A stretch of DNA of 64,000 nucleotides from positions 9,152,243 to 9,216,242 of the forward strand of contig OX419761.1 in the NCBI GenBank assembly GCA_948567375.1, read 5' to 3'. Position 1 is the first letter of the stretch, and every line of letters starts with the position of its first letter. This document shows positions 45,094 to 57,689 of this stretch, piece after piece. A program made the position numbers and the translations under genes. The stretch is from Lunularia cruciata (Eukaryota > Streptophyta > Marchantiopsida > Lunulariales > Lunulariaceae). The notes beneath the pieces were generated by a model. It was not told the origin of the DNA. It was given only the letters and a program-made list of their open reading frames with translations, and did no database searches.

Positions 45094-46354
45094 ACTCCTT
45101 CATGCTTCTTGGATGTGGATAAGATGGTTTAGACCAGAGCTGCATAGGACAAGTTGGATATGGAGTTAGTTGAGCCTAAGCTTGGTCATTAGGTTGGAGT
45201 ATAATTGGGGAAGAGCCAAAAGGAGTGGTAGATGAGTGAAGTCTAAAACAACCTTTCAAGTAGGATTTGGGTCTTAGTTCAAGGAGATACCAAAGGTGCA
45301 TGGTGGAGTCAATGTGGGCAATGACCAAATCCATTGCCCAACTCTATTATTTATTGTAGTTCCAAAACCAAGAGTGAGAAGGGAGTTGGGGCTGAGTAAG
45401 TCTTGATTTTGAGCCAAGGTCTCCAAGTGATGTGTGTAGTATGTAGATGGGATGATGAGTGCTATTTAGACCAATTTATTGCTTACTCCCAAGATTAAAT
45501 AGCATGGTACCTTTGAACCAAGGCATATATGTGGGGTTTTTTAACCAATATTTAATAGATGATGCAAGCCCGTTAGTGAAGGTCATGAGTTAAGGGCAAG
45601 AAGACCTCACATTGTAGTTTTTGAAAGCTAGCTTGTGGTTCTAGGAAGTCAAGGGGATCACTTCAATTTTATAAGGATGGAGATAGAATAACCCAAGTGA
45701 CCAAAACCCTTGGACTTGAGTAAGCAATATTCTCAAAGATCCACTATAAAATTAATAATCTCTTAGGTCCAAGATAGTTCCTACCACCATCATTGTATGT
45801 GAGTGCATTCTTGTATGTAAGTTTTGATGTAGCAAAAAACCTTTGGGAAGGGAGTTTAGGGGAAGACTTGGTGACACAAGTGCAAGATTTGGGCAGCATT
45901 TGGAATTGGTACTTGCAAGGCTTAACTTGACCTTATTATAGGAGTGGATGCACGTCTAGTAACTTTTTGTTATGTGTTGGTTTCATGCCACTTCAAGCCT
46001 ACATAGACCCCTTTGAGCATGAAAAAGGTTTCTAAAAGTCTCTCTTTGTTTGTTAGACCTTCCTAGAATCACCTTGTTTGGGAGGATGGGTTCTCCTTGG
46101 GAATTGGGTAGCAAGGTGATAGTGGACACTTTGATCTCCTACCCAATCCAAGATACCTAGTGTGTAAAGGAGGCCAATTTCTATAAAAACAGCATAGGTT
46201 CTTCATGTCTTAATGCAAAAAAATAGATTGGGCTTCAAATATATAATTGTCAAGAGAATGATCTCAAGATGCATTCTTATTATTGTGAGCACAAGGTGGC
46301 ATAAAAAAGCCTAGCTTGAGGAGGTTATTAGACAAAGAGACTCCATCCATGGAC
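45094..46354. other. Unassigned, no gene recognised
   Basis: The right flank of the ATGAG insertion site. No ORF with a domain and no repeat ends were seen before the solo LTR. Confidence 0.4.
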
Positions 46355-47013
46355 AATAACACCCATTGGTGCTCTATGGGGATATTAAATACAATAGATA
46401 TTTTGATAGATATTATTTATGTGGAGTTTAAATAAACTTCTAAATTATCTATGATTAGCTAGAGTTAGTCATTGCAAAGATAGAGGTGACTTCCCTTTAT
46501 AGGAAGTAGAAAGAATGAGGATCACTATCTTGGAAACTAGTGTATTGATTTTGTATTATTCTTAGGTATTTTGGCTTTGAGAAAAGAGTTGAAAACTCTT
46601 GTACCTACCAGCTTTGTTGGTGTATAGTCCAAGGAAAGCCCATGTGAAGAAATCTTAGTTGTTGACCACATGCATAGGAGATTATTCCCATAAATTTGGA
46701 TATTCTTTTAGACTTTTGTCTTTATATAACTTTTAGCTTAGTAACTTGAATTACTCTAATAATTAGTAGCTTTGGTGTATAACTATTTTACAAATATATA
46801 AACTATGGATGAGGAGGTACTCATCATCCTTTCATTTGCAAATATCTCTCTCATTGAGTTCTCTAGTGAGCAATGGCTTGAGTCTTGGAGGTGCCTTGGA
46901 ATTTTAGCCTTAGGACAATATGATGGACTTTTGGTTCTTTGCCTTTGTAGTCCATGGTGAAACACCTTAATATCCATCAAAGTTTCATCTTGAGTGAGAG
47001 ACAAGCCGACTCA
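46355..47013 (+). repeat. Diverged solo LTR of the 24-kb gypsy family
   Basis: TAACACCCATT at the left and GAGAGACAAGCCGACTCA at the right align with both ends of the LTR at 24272-24953. Shared internal blocks include the GAGGAGGTACTCATCATCC region. No internal sequence follows on either side. Confidence 0.75.
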
Positions 47014-47311
47014 TAGAACAGAGCTAACGCTCAAGATATGATTATTGGAGACACCACTACTCAACCCAACTTGTTTGCCTTTGATCACTATTAATCCCAT
47101 GGAAGATTTTTAGGTCATTGAAAAATTGACACAAGTGGCCTTTGATTCCAAATTTGGAAAAGTTACAAGTTCTCTCAAATCAAGGAGATGTTCCTTGTCA
47201 CCCCAACATTCCTTATCACCTCTAACTATCAAAGATTTATGCAAGGAACCAAGCTAAAGTAGAACAAGCAAGGCTCAAGGCTTAGAGAAAAGCCAAAGGA
47301 CAACAACAAAA

Positions 47312-47501
47312 TGTAACACCCATTGTGCATGTATGCTTTATTGGGATATTTAGTTTGGTATTGTAAGTAGTTGAAGATTTTTTATATGGATTTTAACCAA
47401 GCTTCTATATTAATCATTATTGGCTAGAGTTAGTCATAAAGGATAAAGGTGACTCTACTTTAGGAAAAGGTGCAAGAGTGAGCACTATTATTTTGGATTC
47501 T
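47312..47501 (+). repeat. Left part of an LTR split by element A
   Basis: Starts TGTAACACCC and matches the 24272 LTR up to TTTTGGATTCT. The duplicated target ATTCT (47497-47501) is its last five bases. It resumes at 61419. Confidence 0.85.
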
Positions 47502-48245
47502 TGTAATACTCCAAGGACAAGAGAACTCTTCAAGAGAGAAACCACAAATTTCAACCTCAATCCTCCGATGCCCCAAAGGAGCACCTTCTCTTTATTATAT
47601 AGCCAAGGAGGATCTCCTTCAAGGAAGCTCCACCATAGGATTAGGTACATGGATAGGTGACCTTTCAGCAAGCTCCACCCTTATATTACTTGCTTGGATG
47701 GGTGACATTTCAATCTTGGTCCCATCTGGTTGGTCAAACAGGCTTTGACCAGAGGGAATCTTTTAGGGAATCTTCTTATAGGAATCTCAGAACCACATGA
47801 GTGAGGTACAGTTGGAAAGCTCTTGGCAATACAAACCAGGGGGAGGGAAGGCCAGCTCTTCTCCATTTGACAGGGTAATCTCTATATTTTTTAGTCCTAA
47901 TTCATTTGTTTAGGCCTCCAAAATTGCCTCTAAATTTTTCAGGTCTATTTTGGCTTTTGCCTATTAGTAGAAGTGCTCTTTTGGTGATATCTCTATCTGA
48001 TCTACATTCTCCATTACATGGAAAATCCTTCTAGATGTTACCACTCCAAGTTTTACCTCTAGATCATATGCCTAGCTATTGATTCTAAAGTTTCCAGGCA
48101 TGTCTCGATTTTTGCCTTGTTAGTTGAAATACTCTTTTGGTCATACCTCTAGCTTATCTACTTAGTCCATCATGTATAACATCCTTCTTGATGTTACCAA
48201 ACCAAATTTTAACTCTAGATCATCTATCTAGCTATTGGTATTACA
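47502..48245 (-). repeat. 3' LTR of element A (left)
   Basis: About 744 bp. The adjacent purine tract (minus strand AAAAGAAGAGAGG, about 48249-48262) is the expected polypurine tract. Confidence 0.88.
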
Positions 48246-48249
48246 AACC

Positions 48250-51104
48250 TCTCTTCTTTTAAGATGTAACGTAAGATGTAAGATGTCCTCGTTGCAAAGC
48301 TGTTTCTCAAAAGATTTCACTAACACTAGTGCGTGGGTCAAGTTGGCTGTTGGCTCCCATGTTGCCTCATATAGGGGGTACCCTTTCTAATGTACTAGGT
48401 GTTGCACACGTGGATGGCGAGTACCCCAGATGCACCTCTGGAGAATGCGTTTGACTTCATACTCCTTTGTGTCATCAACTAGGGTTGGACAAGGTCAAAT
48501 TTCTTGGATAGAAGAGAAGTGGGGTGGCCGGGGAGCATATTGGCATAATAAGGAAACATGAATTACTAGGTGGATCTTCATATGTGGCGATAGCTCAAGG
48601 TGATAGGCCATTGGCTACAATGTGACAAAGGATGGAGAAAGGTCCAATAAAATGAGGTCTGAGCTTATAAGGACCAACTAACTTGAGGTTGGTGGTTGAC
48701 AACCAGACTTGATCTCCCACATTGAACTCCATGTGTTGGTGGTGTGCATTTGCATACTACTTCTATTGATTTTGGGCAATCTATAACCTATGTTTGGCGT
48801 GCTCCACCCCTTGTTGGATTCTAGAAACAAAAGTGTTGACAACATCCACCTTGGTAGCCATTGGATGGACCTTTATCAGGCTTGAAGGTGTGAAAGGATG
48901 CTCTTTATACATGAGGAAGAATGTTGTGACTTGTGTAGAGGCATTCACTAAGTTGTTGTACATAAATTCCACCAATGGGAGTAAGGTGTCCCAACTCTCT
49001 TGCCCATCCAAAGTAAATCCCCAATGCATGTCCTCAATAGTGCAATTTTCCCTCTCTATTTGTCCATTGGTTTGTGGATGGTAAGCTTTGGACATAGCCA
49101 ATTTGGTTTTGAAGAACTCAAAGAGTGTTCTCCAAAACAAACTAGTGAATTGAGTGCCTCTATCTATGATGAGCACTCGAGATAAACCATGATGGGAAAA
49201 GACTGCATCTTAGTACAATTGAGCTAGTTGTAGTGCAATCACATCCTTGGTGGTAGGACATACATGAATCATTTTGCTAAGTTGGTCGACAAAGACTACG
49301 ATGGAATCAAATCCAGAGGTGATCTTGGGCAATTCACAAACCAAATCCATGCTTACATGTTCCCAAAGTTGTGTAGGAGTGGGGAGAGGTTAGATGAGTC
49401 CTATGGGAGCTTGACTAGAAGCCTTATTTTGTTGACAAATTAGGCAGCTCCAAACATAATCCATCACATTGTTGCTCATCTTGGGCCAATAATAACGGTG
49501 TTTTGATTGCATCCAAGGTCTTGTCCATTCCAACGTGACCTGCAATGGCAATTCATGACATTCTACTAGGATGGTGGTTCTTAGGTCCGTATCATCAAGG
49601 ATCCATAGCCTACCATCACAGAAGGTGAGTCCTTGGGTGTTGGTGATACCTTTGGATGATTGAGCACCTACAATTTGTGGATCAATTTTTGTAGCAGCAA
49701 GAATCTTGGGCCAAAATTTAAGGTTCATCTTGATTTCCACCACCAAAATGTTTGCCATTGACATTTGGGTGAATGCATCTTCAAGTTGCTTCTTCCCTTC
49801 CACAAATCTGATTGTCATGTTGAATTGTTGTCTCCATTTTGCCCACCAAACCTATTGATGAGAAAGATCCTTTTGTGTCTCAAGGTAGACTAGAGGTTTG
49901 TGGTCCATCTCTACCACAAATGCCTTCTCATCCAAATAGTGCTTCCAATGCTTGGTTGCAAGGACAATGTCCAGCTCTTCTTGTTTGGTGGTGTGATAGT
50001 TGCATTCTACCGGTAGCAACTTATGAGAGAAATATGCAATTGGGTTCCATCCATCCTGCCATCTTGTTGTAGGACTACTCCTATTGCAACACCCGATGCA
50101 TCTGTAGCCATCTTGATTGGACTTTTTTGGTCATACCAATTCAAGATTGGTGCATGTAGTAATGCATTTTTCAACTCTTGAAAGGCTAATTCTTGTGCGG
50201 TTCTCCATATCCACCTCTTCTTCTTGCCCAATAGTGTTGTTAGGGGTTGTGCAATCTAGGAGAAGTCCTTGACAAATTGACAATAAAACCCTGTCAATCC
50301 CAAGAAACTCTTGAGTTGAGTTTGATCTTTTGGAGCACTCCAATTTTGAATGACTTCTATTTTATCTATTAACACTTGGATACCTTACTTACTTACTCTA
50401 TGCCCTAAGTATTCTATTTCAGATTTGCACAACTTGCACTTTGACATTTTGGCATACAATTGATTTATGTTGTAGAATCTGGAGAACTTCTTGCAGATGT
50501 TGCTTGTGCTCTATTAGCATCATATTGTAAACTAAGATGTCATCAAGAAAAATGACAACAGATTTATCCAAGCACATATGAAATATGTCATTCATCAAAC
50601 TGATGAAAGTGGTTGGAGTGTTGGTGAGGCCAAACTGCATCACCAAGTACTTAAAGTAAAACATATCTTGTTTGAAAGGCCATTTTGTGTATATCTTCTT
50701 CTGCAATCCTAATTTGGTTGTAACCGCTCTGCAAATCAAGTTTAGTGAAGTGCCTTGCCCCATTGAGTTGATCAAAAAATTCATCCATGCAAGGCAATGG
50801 ATATTTTTTCTTCACCATTTGTTGATTCAGTCCTTGGTAGTCAATGCACATGTGTATTGTTCTATCCTTCTTCGTCACAAACAATACAAGAGCCCCATAT
50901 GGTAATATGTTTGGTTGGATAAACCTCTTTTGCACCATAATTTGAGCCTTACACTCCTCCAACTCCTGAGGTGATAGTCAATACGGGGCCTTACAAGGAG
51001 GTGTCTTCTCAAGAAGTATCTCAATTTTATGATCTACTCTCCTTTTTGGTGGTAAACTTGTGGGTAATTCATCCAAAATAAAATCTTGGAACTCATTGAC
51101 CACA
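48250..51104 (-). pseudogene. pol: Element A pol: RT, RNase H, integrase, chromodomain
   Basis: Reverse transcriptase (50962-50419) has [20 protein letters not shown] and [12 protein letters not shown], with both catalytic sites intact. RNase H (50231-49840) has MATDASGVAIGVVLQQ. The integrase zinc region (49818-49390) ends CLICQQNKASS. The core (49176-48781) has IIDRGTQFTSLFW and HPQTNGQIEREN, retaining Asp and Glu. A chromodomain with PLYEATWEPTANL follows near 48390. Multiple frame changes separate the pieces. Confidence 0.87.
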
Positions 51105-51863
51105 TGTAATACTCCAAGGATATGAGACCTGAAGAGAAACACACCATGAGAAACACACACTTTCACAGTCAAACTCCGATGCCCCAAAGGAGCACCTTCT
51201 CTTTATTATATAGGCAAAGCGGATCCACTCCAATGAAGCTCCACCATAGGATTAGGTACATAGATAGGTGACATGTCAGCAAGCTCCACCCTTAGATTAC
51301 TTACTTGGATGGGTGACATGTCAGTCTTGGTCCTATCTGGTTGGTCAAACAAGCTTTGACTAGAGGGAATCTTTTAGAGAATCTTCTTGTATGAATCTCA
51401 AAATCATTTGGGTGAGGTACCATTGGAAAGCTCTTGACGAGACAAAGTAGGGGGAAGGGAAGGCAACCTTCCCTTCATTGGGGAGTGGGGGGAATCTGCA
51501 CATTTTTTAGGCCTAATTCATCCGTTTAGGCCTCCGAAATTGCCTTCAAAGATTTCAGGCATATTTTGGTTCCAACTCTATTAATAGAAGTCCTCTTTTG
51601 GTGATCCCTCTTTCTGATCTATTCAGTCCATCATATGTAACATCCTTCCAGACGTTAGCAACCCAATTCTCACCTTCAAATCATATGTCTAGCTATTGGT
51701 TCTAAGGTTTTCAAATCTATTTTGGTTTTCTGCCTTGTTAATAGAAGTACCCTTTTGGTGATATTTCTATCTGATCTATTTTGACCATCATGTATAACAT
51801 CATTCCAGATGTCACCAAACCAAATTTCACATCTAGATCATGTGGCTAGCTCTTGGTATTACA
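51105..51863 (-). repeat. 3' LTR of element B (left)
   Basis: 759 bp, TGTAATACTCC to GGTATTACA, followed by a purine tract on the minus strand (AAAAGGATGGAGG). Confidence 0.9.
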
Positions 51864-51876
51864 AACCTCCATCCTT

Positions 51877-54830
51877 TTAAGACGCAACGTACTCATTGTG
51901 CAATTGTTGCTCAAATGCTTGCACCAACACCGGTGCATGTGTCAAATTGGCAGCGGGTTCCCCGGTTGCTTCATAGAGGGAGTAACCTGTCCACTGGACA
52001 AGATAATCCACCCGTGGATGATGAGTACCTCGCATGCGTTTTTGGAGAATATGCTCCACTTCATATTCCTCGTTGCTATCAACGAGTGTCGGACAAGGTA
52101 AAATGTCTTGTGTGGAATGACCTAGCCTGATCGGGGAGCATATCTGCATAGTAGGGAAACATGGAACACTAGATGGATCTTCATGTGTGGAGGTAGCTCA
52201 AGGTGATAAGCCAAAGCGCCGACTCGATAGAGAATTGAGAAAGGCCCAATAAAATGAGGTCTGAGCTTACAAGGTCCCACTAATGTGAGGTTGGTTGTTG
52301 ATAGCCACACTTGATCCCCAACATTGAACTCCATGTGCCTATGGTATGCATCAGCATACTGCTTCTGGCAATTTTGTGCAATCTGTAATTTGTGCTTAGC
52401 GCTCTCTACCCCTTGTTGGATTCTAGAAACAAATGTGTTGACTACATCGAACTTGGTAGCCATTGGATGGATCTTTATGAAGCTGGAAGGTGTGAAGGAA
52501 TGCTCACCATACATGAGGAAGAACAGAGTGACCTGGGTGGATGCATTCACTGAATTAATGTAAGCAAATTCCACCAACGGGAGTAGGGTATCCTACCTCT
52601 CTTGCTCTTCTAAGGTGAAGCCGCATAACATGTCTTCAATAATGCAATTAGCCCGCTCTGTTTGTCCATTTTTTTTGTGGGTGGTAAGTTGTGGGTATGG
52701 CCAACTCGGTTTTGAAGAAACCAAAGAGGGTGCGCCAAAACAAACTGGTGAATTGAGTACCCCTATCGGTGATGAGTACTCGAGACAAGCCATGGTGAGA
52801 AAAGATTGCATCTAAGTATAATTGAGCAAGTTGTGGAGCGGTCACCTCCTTGGTGGTAGGGCGTACATGAATCATTTTGTTGAGCTGGTCCACAAAGACC
52901 ATGATGGAGTCAAATCTTGATGTAGTCTTGGGTAATTCACAAACAAGATCCACACACACCTATTCCCAACGTTGTGTAGGAGTGGGGAGAGGTTGCAAGA
53001 GCCCTGCATGAGCTTGATTAGAAGCTTTGTTTTGTTGACAAAGTAAGCAACTACGCACGTAGTCCATCATATCGTTGCTCATCTTGGGCCAATAGTAATG
53101 GTGTTGGACTGCATCCAAGGTCCTATCCACTCCAACATGACCTGCAATGGCCAAATCATGCCATTCTGTTACAATGGTGGTGCGCAATTCTGGGACATTT
53201 GGAATCTATAATCTGCCATCACGGAAGGTGAGTCCTTGGATGCTGGTGACGCCTTTGGATGATTGCCCTTCTACAATCTATGGAATAGTTTTTGTAGCTG
53301 CCAGAATCTCTAGGCTGAATTTGGGGTTAATCTAAACCTCTACCACCAAGTTGTTTGCCATTGGCATGCGGATGAATGCATCTGCAAGTTGCTTCTTACC
53401 TTCAATGTAGGTGATTGTCATGTTGAAGCGTTGTTGTCACTCTGCCCATCGAATCTGGCAACGAGATAGATCATTCTGCGTCTTGAGGTAGACTAGGGGT
53501 TTGTGGTCTATCTCTACCACAAATGCCTTCTCGCCCAGATAGTGCTTCCAATGCTTGGTTGCCAGGATGATGGCCAACTCTTCGTGTTCTATGGTGTGGT
53601 AATTGCGCTCTGCTGGTAACAACTTTCGAGAGAAATATGCAGTGGGATGCCATCCGTCATGCCACTCTTGTTGTAAGACTGCTCCGATTGCTACGCTTGA
53701 TGCATCTGTAGCCAACTTGATTGGACGTTTTGGGTCATACCACTTCAAGATTGGTGCATGTAGCAAGGCGGCTTTCAATTCTTGAAAGGCCAACTCTTGT
53801 GCGGTTCACCATGTCCACTTCTTCTCCTTGCCAATCAATGTTGTTAAAGGTTGTGCAACCTTGGAGAAGTCCTTGACAAATCGATGATAGAATCCCGTCA
53901 AACCCAAGAAGCTCTTGAGTTGAGTCTGATCGTTTGGGGCACTCCATTTTTTAATAACCTCTATTTTATCTGTCAATACTTGAATACCCTCTGCACTTAC
54001 TCTATGCCACAAGTAGTCTACTTCAGACTTGCCAAACTCACACTTTGAGATTTTGGCATACAATTGATTCCCTCTTAGAATCTGAAGGACTTCTCGCAGA
54101 TGTTGTTTGTGTTCTGTCATCGTGCTACTATATACTAAGATGTCATCTAGGAAGATGATGACAGACTTATCCAAATATGGACAAAATATATCATTCATTA
54201 GACTCATGAAAGTGGCAGGTGTGTTGGTGAGACCAAAAGGCATCACAAGATATTCAAAGTGGCCATACCTGGTTCGAAAGGCAGTCTTGTACACATCCTC
54301 CTCTGCAATTCAGATTTGATTGTAACCGCTCCGCAAATTTAGTTTGGTGAAGTGTCTTGCTCCATTGAGTTGATCAAATAGATCATCCATGCGAGGTAAG
54401 GGGTATTTGTTCTTCACTATTTGCTGATGAGACCCAAATAGTCAATGCACATGCGCATTGTACCATCTTTCTTCTTCACAAACAAGACCCGAGCCCCATA
54501 TGGTGATACGCTGGGTTGGATGAACCCTTTCTATAGCATATCCTCAATTTGATTCTTGCACTCCTCCAACTCATGAGGTGATAGGTGATATGGGGCCTTA
54601 CAGGGAGGCGTCTTCCCCGGGAGTGTCTCAATTTTATGATCTACTCTCCTTTTTGGTGGTAATCTTGAGGGTAGATCATCAAGAAAGACATCTTGAAACT
54701 CATTTATGACATCCTTCAATTTCTGAGGAATTTGTCCCTCGAGTTGTGCATTCTGGACTTCTCTTATTGAACCCATGAAACACCTATCAGTCTTACAAAT
54801 AGTTGTTGTCTCTTTGACATAGAGAGGCAA
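51877..54830 (-). pseudogene. pol: Element B pol: RT, RNase H, integrase, chromodomain
   Basis: The reverse transcriptase has [12 protein letters not shown] (54294-53806), but the first catalytic site reads [14 protein letters not shown], an Asp-to-Asn change (about 54335). RNase H lies at 53793-53437 (LATDASSVAIGAVLQQEW). The integrase zinc region is at 53187-52960. The core is at 52959-52648 and 52577-52122, with ITDRGTQFTS. A frameshift at a T8 run (52668-52676) moves the NGQTERAN box to another frame. The chromodomain (52149-51877) reads EYEVEHILQKR and LVQWTGYSLYEATGEP, with the second Trp replaced by Gly. Confidence 0.88.
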
Positions 54831-57130
54831 TTCTTGCCTATGTGATTTTCTTTAACCCCAATGATCGACCATTGGTGGGTTCTCACTACTTTCTTCCTCC
54901 AATCTACCATAGGGTTGTAATGCTCCATCCATGGCATACCTAAGATTGCATCATAACGAGCTAATTGTATCACTCGCCACTCAATTGCTTCTTGATATTT
55001 TCCTACAGAGAGTGTTACCCACCTGGGTAATGATTCAATCCTCTCTGCTTGTATGTTAGGTAACTCTACTTCTTTACTCTCATCTCTCTCTAGATCCATT
55101 CCCAATCTTATTGCAATAGAGCAAGAGGAAATTCTCTGTGGCTCTGTAATACCAAGGGTTAGCCATATGATCTAGATGTGAAATTTGGTTTGGTAACTTC
55201 TAGAATGATGTTATACATGATGGTCAAAATAGATCAGATAGAAGTATCACCAAAAGAGTACTTCTACTAATAGGGCAAAAACCAAAATAGACTTGAGAAC
55301 CTTAGAACCAATAGCTAGACATATGATTTAAAGGTGAGAATTGGTTTGGTAACATCTGGAAGGATGTTACACAAGATGGACTAAAAAAATCAAAAAGAGG
55401 TATCACCAAAAGGGGAATTCTACTAATAGAGTAAGAACCAAAATATGCCTGAAATCTTTGAAGGCAATTTCAGAGGCCTAAACGGATGAATCAGGCCTCA
55501 AAAATGTGCAGATTCCCCTCCAACAAAGGAAAGTCTGGCCTTCCCTCCCCCCTGCTTTGTCTTGTCAAGAGCTTTCCAATGGTACCTTACTCATGTGATT
55601 CTGAAAGAAGATTCCCTAAAAGATTCCCTCCGGTCAAAGCTTGTTTGACCAACCACATAGGACCTAGACCAGACAAGTCACCCATCCAAGTAAGTAATCC
55701 AAGGGTGGAGCAAGCTGACAGGTCACCTATCTATGTCCCTAATCCTATGGTGGAGCTTCCTTGGAGGAGATCCTCTTTGTCTATATAATAAAGAGAAGGT
55801 GCTCCCTTGGGGCATCGAATGTTTGAGTGTGCAATCTGTGTTTTCTCTCTTCTCTTGTCCTTGGAGTATTACAGGCTCCCAGATCTATTAACACTCTCAC
55901 TTGATTGTCTTCTAGGACCCCATTCACTACAATCAATTGTGAGGTTGCCTTTTGGTACCTTTGTGCGCTCGTCTCCTTCTTTCCCTCGCTTTTCTACTTC
56001 CTTATTGAGCCAGTAAGGCCACGAGGTACATTTATTGGTGATCTTCATTTTCGGAAGTGATTTCCACTTCCTCCTCTTCAATGCGTCTCTCCATGTTGTT
56101 CAAAGATTGCATGTATGAAGGTCAAGGGCCTATGGGAAGTCGAGCATGACAATTGGTAGATATATGCCCAATACAACCACAATTGTAACAATGGCGTTGT
56201 TCTCCTTGAGTTCCTTCTCCTTGTGGGACTCCATCTCTTTGTTCTTCTACCCGTCATCGTTCTCCTTGAAGCGGTCGTGCTCCTTGGTCTCAAAACCAAA
56301 GGTTGCACAGTTCCATTTGTACTGGTCTACTCATGGGTGGCATTTCTGCCCGATAATGTTGAGGTGGAACTACTCCTTCAACTCCATCTAATGCTCTTGC
56401 TATTCTTTGCACACAAGCAATGGCTTCAAATATTGTGGGAGGATTTTGTACCATGACTTCTTGGCGAACCCGCTCCTTCAACCCTTGTTTGAAATTATCA
56501 AGAGCCTCTGCTGGACTCATGTTGGTTATTACAACTTGTAGATCCAAAAATGCCTCCACATACTCTTGTATGTTGTTCTTATATTTCAATCCCCATAGTT
56601 GGATCCGGGCCATCTGCACAAAATCCACCAATTGGAAATTCTTCAGTAATCCTTCTTGCATTGCTGTCCATGTGACCTCCCTTCTCTCGGCCAACATGGA
56701 TCGTTCCCAAGCGTCGTACCATGTGAGGGCTTTATTGGTCAAGTACCCACATGCAAACACGCCTGCAGCATGCTCGATGATCTCTATTGAGAACAACCAA
56801 AAATATCAATTCATTCTCGAGATCCAATTCTCCACTACTCCCATTGTACGTTGCCTCTTGTAAGGCTTGATGTTGCAGGTCTTCTTCATCCGGAGTAGTA
56901 ATGTGGCTTCATCATTGATAGGGTTTGTAGGCACGAGTGCCTCTCCAAGTACTTTAGTCGTAGGTATTGGATTTTGAGATGGCTCTTCTTCTTGCATTGC
57001 TTGATCATTCCTGAGGGTCTGCACTTGACTTTGTAATGCTTCCATGGTCATCTTAATCTCTCAAAATTTGGTCAACATCCCCTGCATTCCTTGCACCAAC
57101 TCTTGCAACTATGGATCCATGGTTCCTGTA
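54831..57130 (-). pseudogene. gag: Element B gag and protease, split by solo LTR
   Basis: Gag opens near 57120 (MDPQLQELVQGMQGM). The capsid (56796-56290) contains LTWYDAWERSMLAERREVTW and QEYVEAFLDLQVVITNMSPA. The zinc knuckle CYNCGCIGHISTNC spans 56149-56190. The protease begins SQLIVVNGVLEDNQVRVLID and LGA, is interrupted at 55874 by solo LTR C, and resumes after 55144 with (A)TENFL and SIAIRLGMDLERDE in shifted frames. The rest of the protease runs to 54764. Confidence 0.82.
55145..55873 (+). repeat. Solo LTR C, inverted, with GGCTC duplication
   Basis: 729 bp from TGTAATACCAAGG to GGAGTATTACA, the reverse complement of the A/B LTR. GGCTC flanks it (55140-55144 and 55874-55878). In this orientation TATATAATAAAG (55782-55793) is the LTR TATA box. 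The element was lost by LTR-LTR recombination, leaving one LTR inside the protease region of B. Confidence 0.92.
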
Positions 57131-57155
57131 ACACTCGATTGCTATACCCTAAACT

Positions 57156-57600
57156 TCAATAGAGAGTTAATATGATCACTCTGGAGGATGCACGAACTAT
57201 TGGAACTACCATTGGGACCTCAGAAGCTCCCACTTGTTGGTAATATTCCTCACCAAAATTCTTGACCATGAAATCCCTAAACATCACTTTTAGTCTCACT
57301 ACATAATGAATTTCTACTTGAGTGTTAAAAAGGAAAGGATTTGGGACATTCAAATCCATCACAACAAAATGTAAATTGTCAAATCCCACTCTTTATTGTA
57401 AATCACTATAGGCAAAATCACTGGGTTTGGCAAATTCATCATTGTATCCATGAACTCTACTCCGAAGTGAACAACCAAATATATTCTTACTTGCTCGTGC
57501 TGAATGTACATAATTTTGATGTTGAATGGATTCAAGAATGGAAAGCGAGGCACTGGATATTGTCCTCTTGGAGCATCCATTCTATCCTCTTAATCTACCA
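57156..57600 (-). CDS. Two overlapping leader ORFs of element B
   Basis: ORF 1 (57580-57359) starts MDAPRGQYPVPRFPFLNPF and has VVHFGVEFMDTMMNLPNPV then ILPIVIYNKEWDLTIYIL. Its TGA overlaps the ATG of ORF 2 (57359-57156) as TGATG. ORF 2 reads MDLNVPNPFLFNTQVEIHYV and KNFGEEYYQQVGASEVPMVV. The two share the spacing between FG and the (I/V)(L/V)P box, so they look like diverged duplicates. They lie between the PBS (57672) and gag (57120). The same pair exists in A. Function unknown. Confidence 0.62.
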
Positions 57601-57689
57601 ATTACACCAGAATGTCTCTCCTCAAAATTACCCATGTTCTTCCAAGAGGGGTGATCCGCTCTCTTGGACAACACCTGCTCTGATACCAT

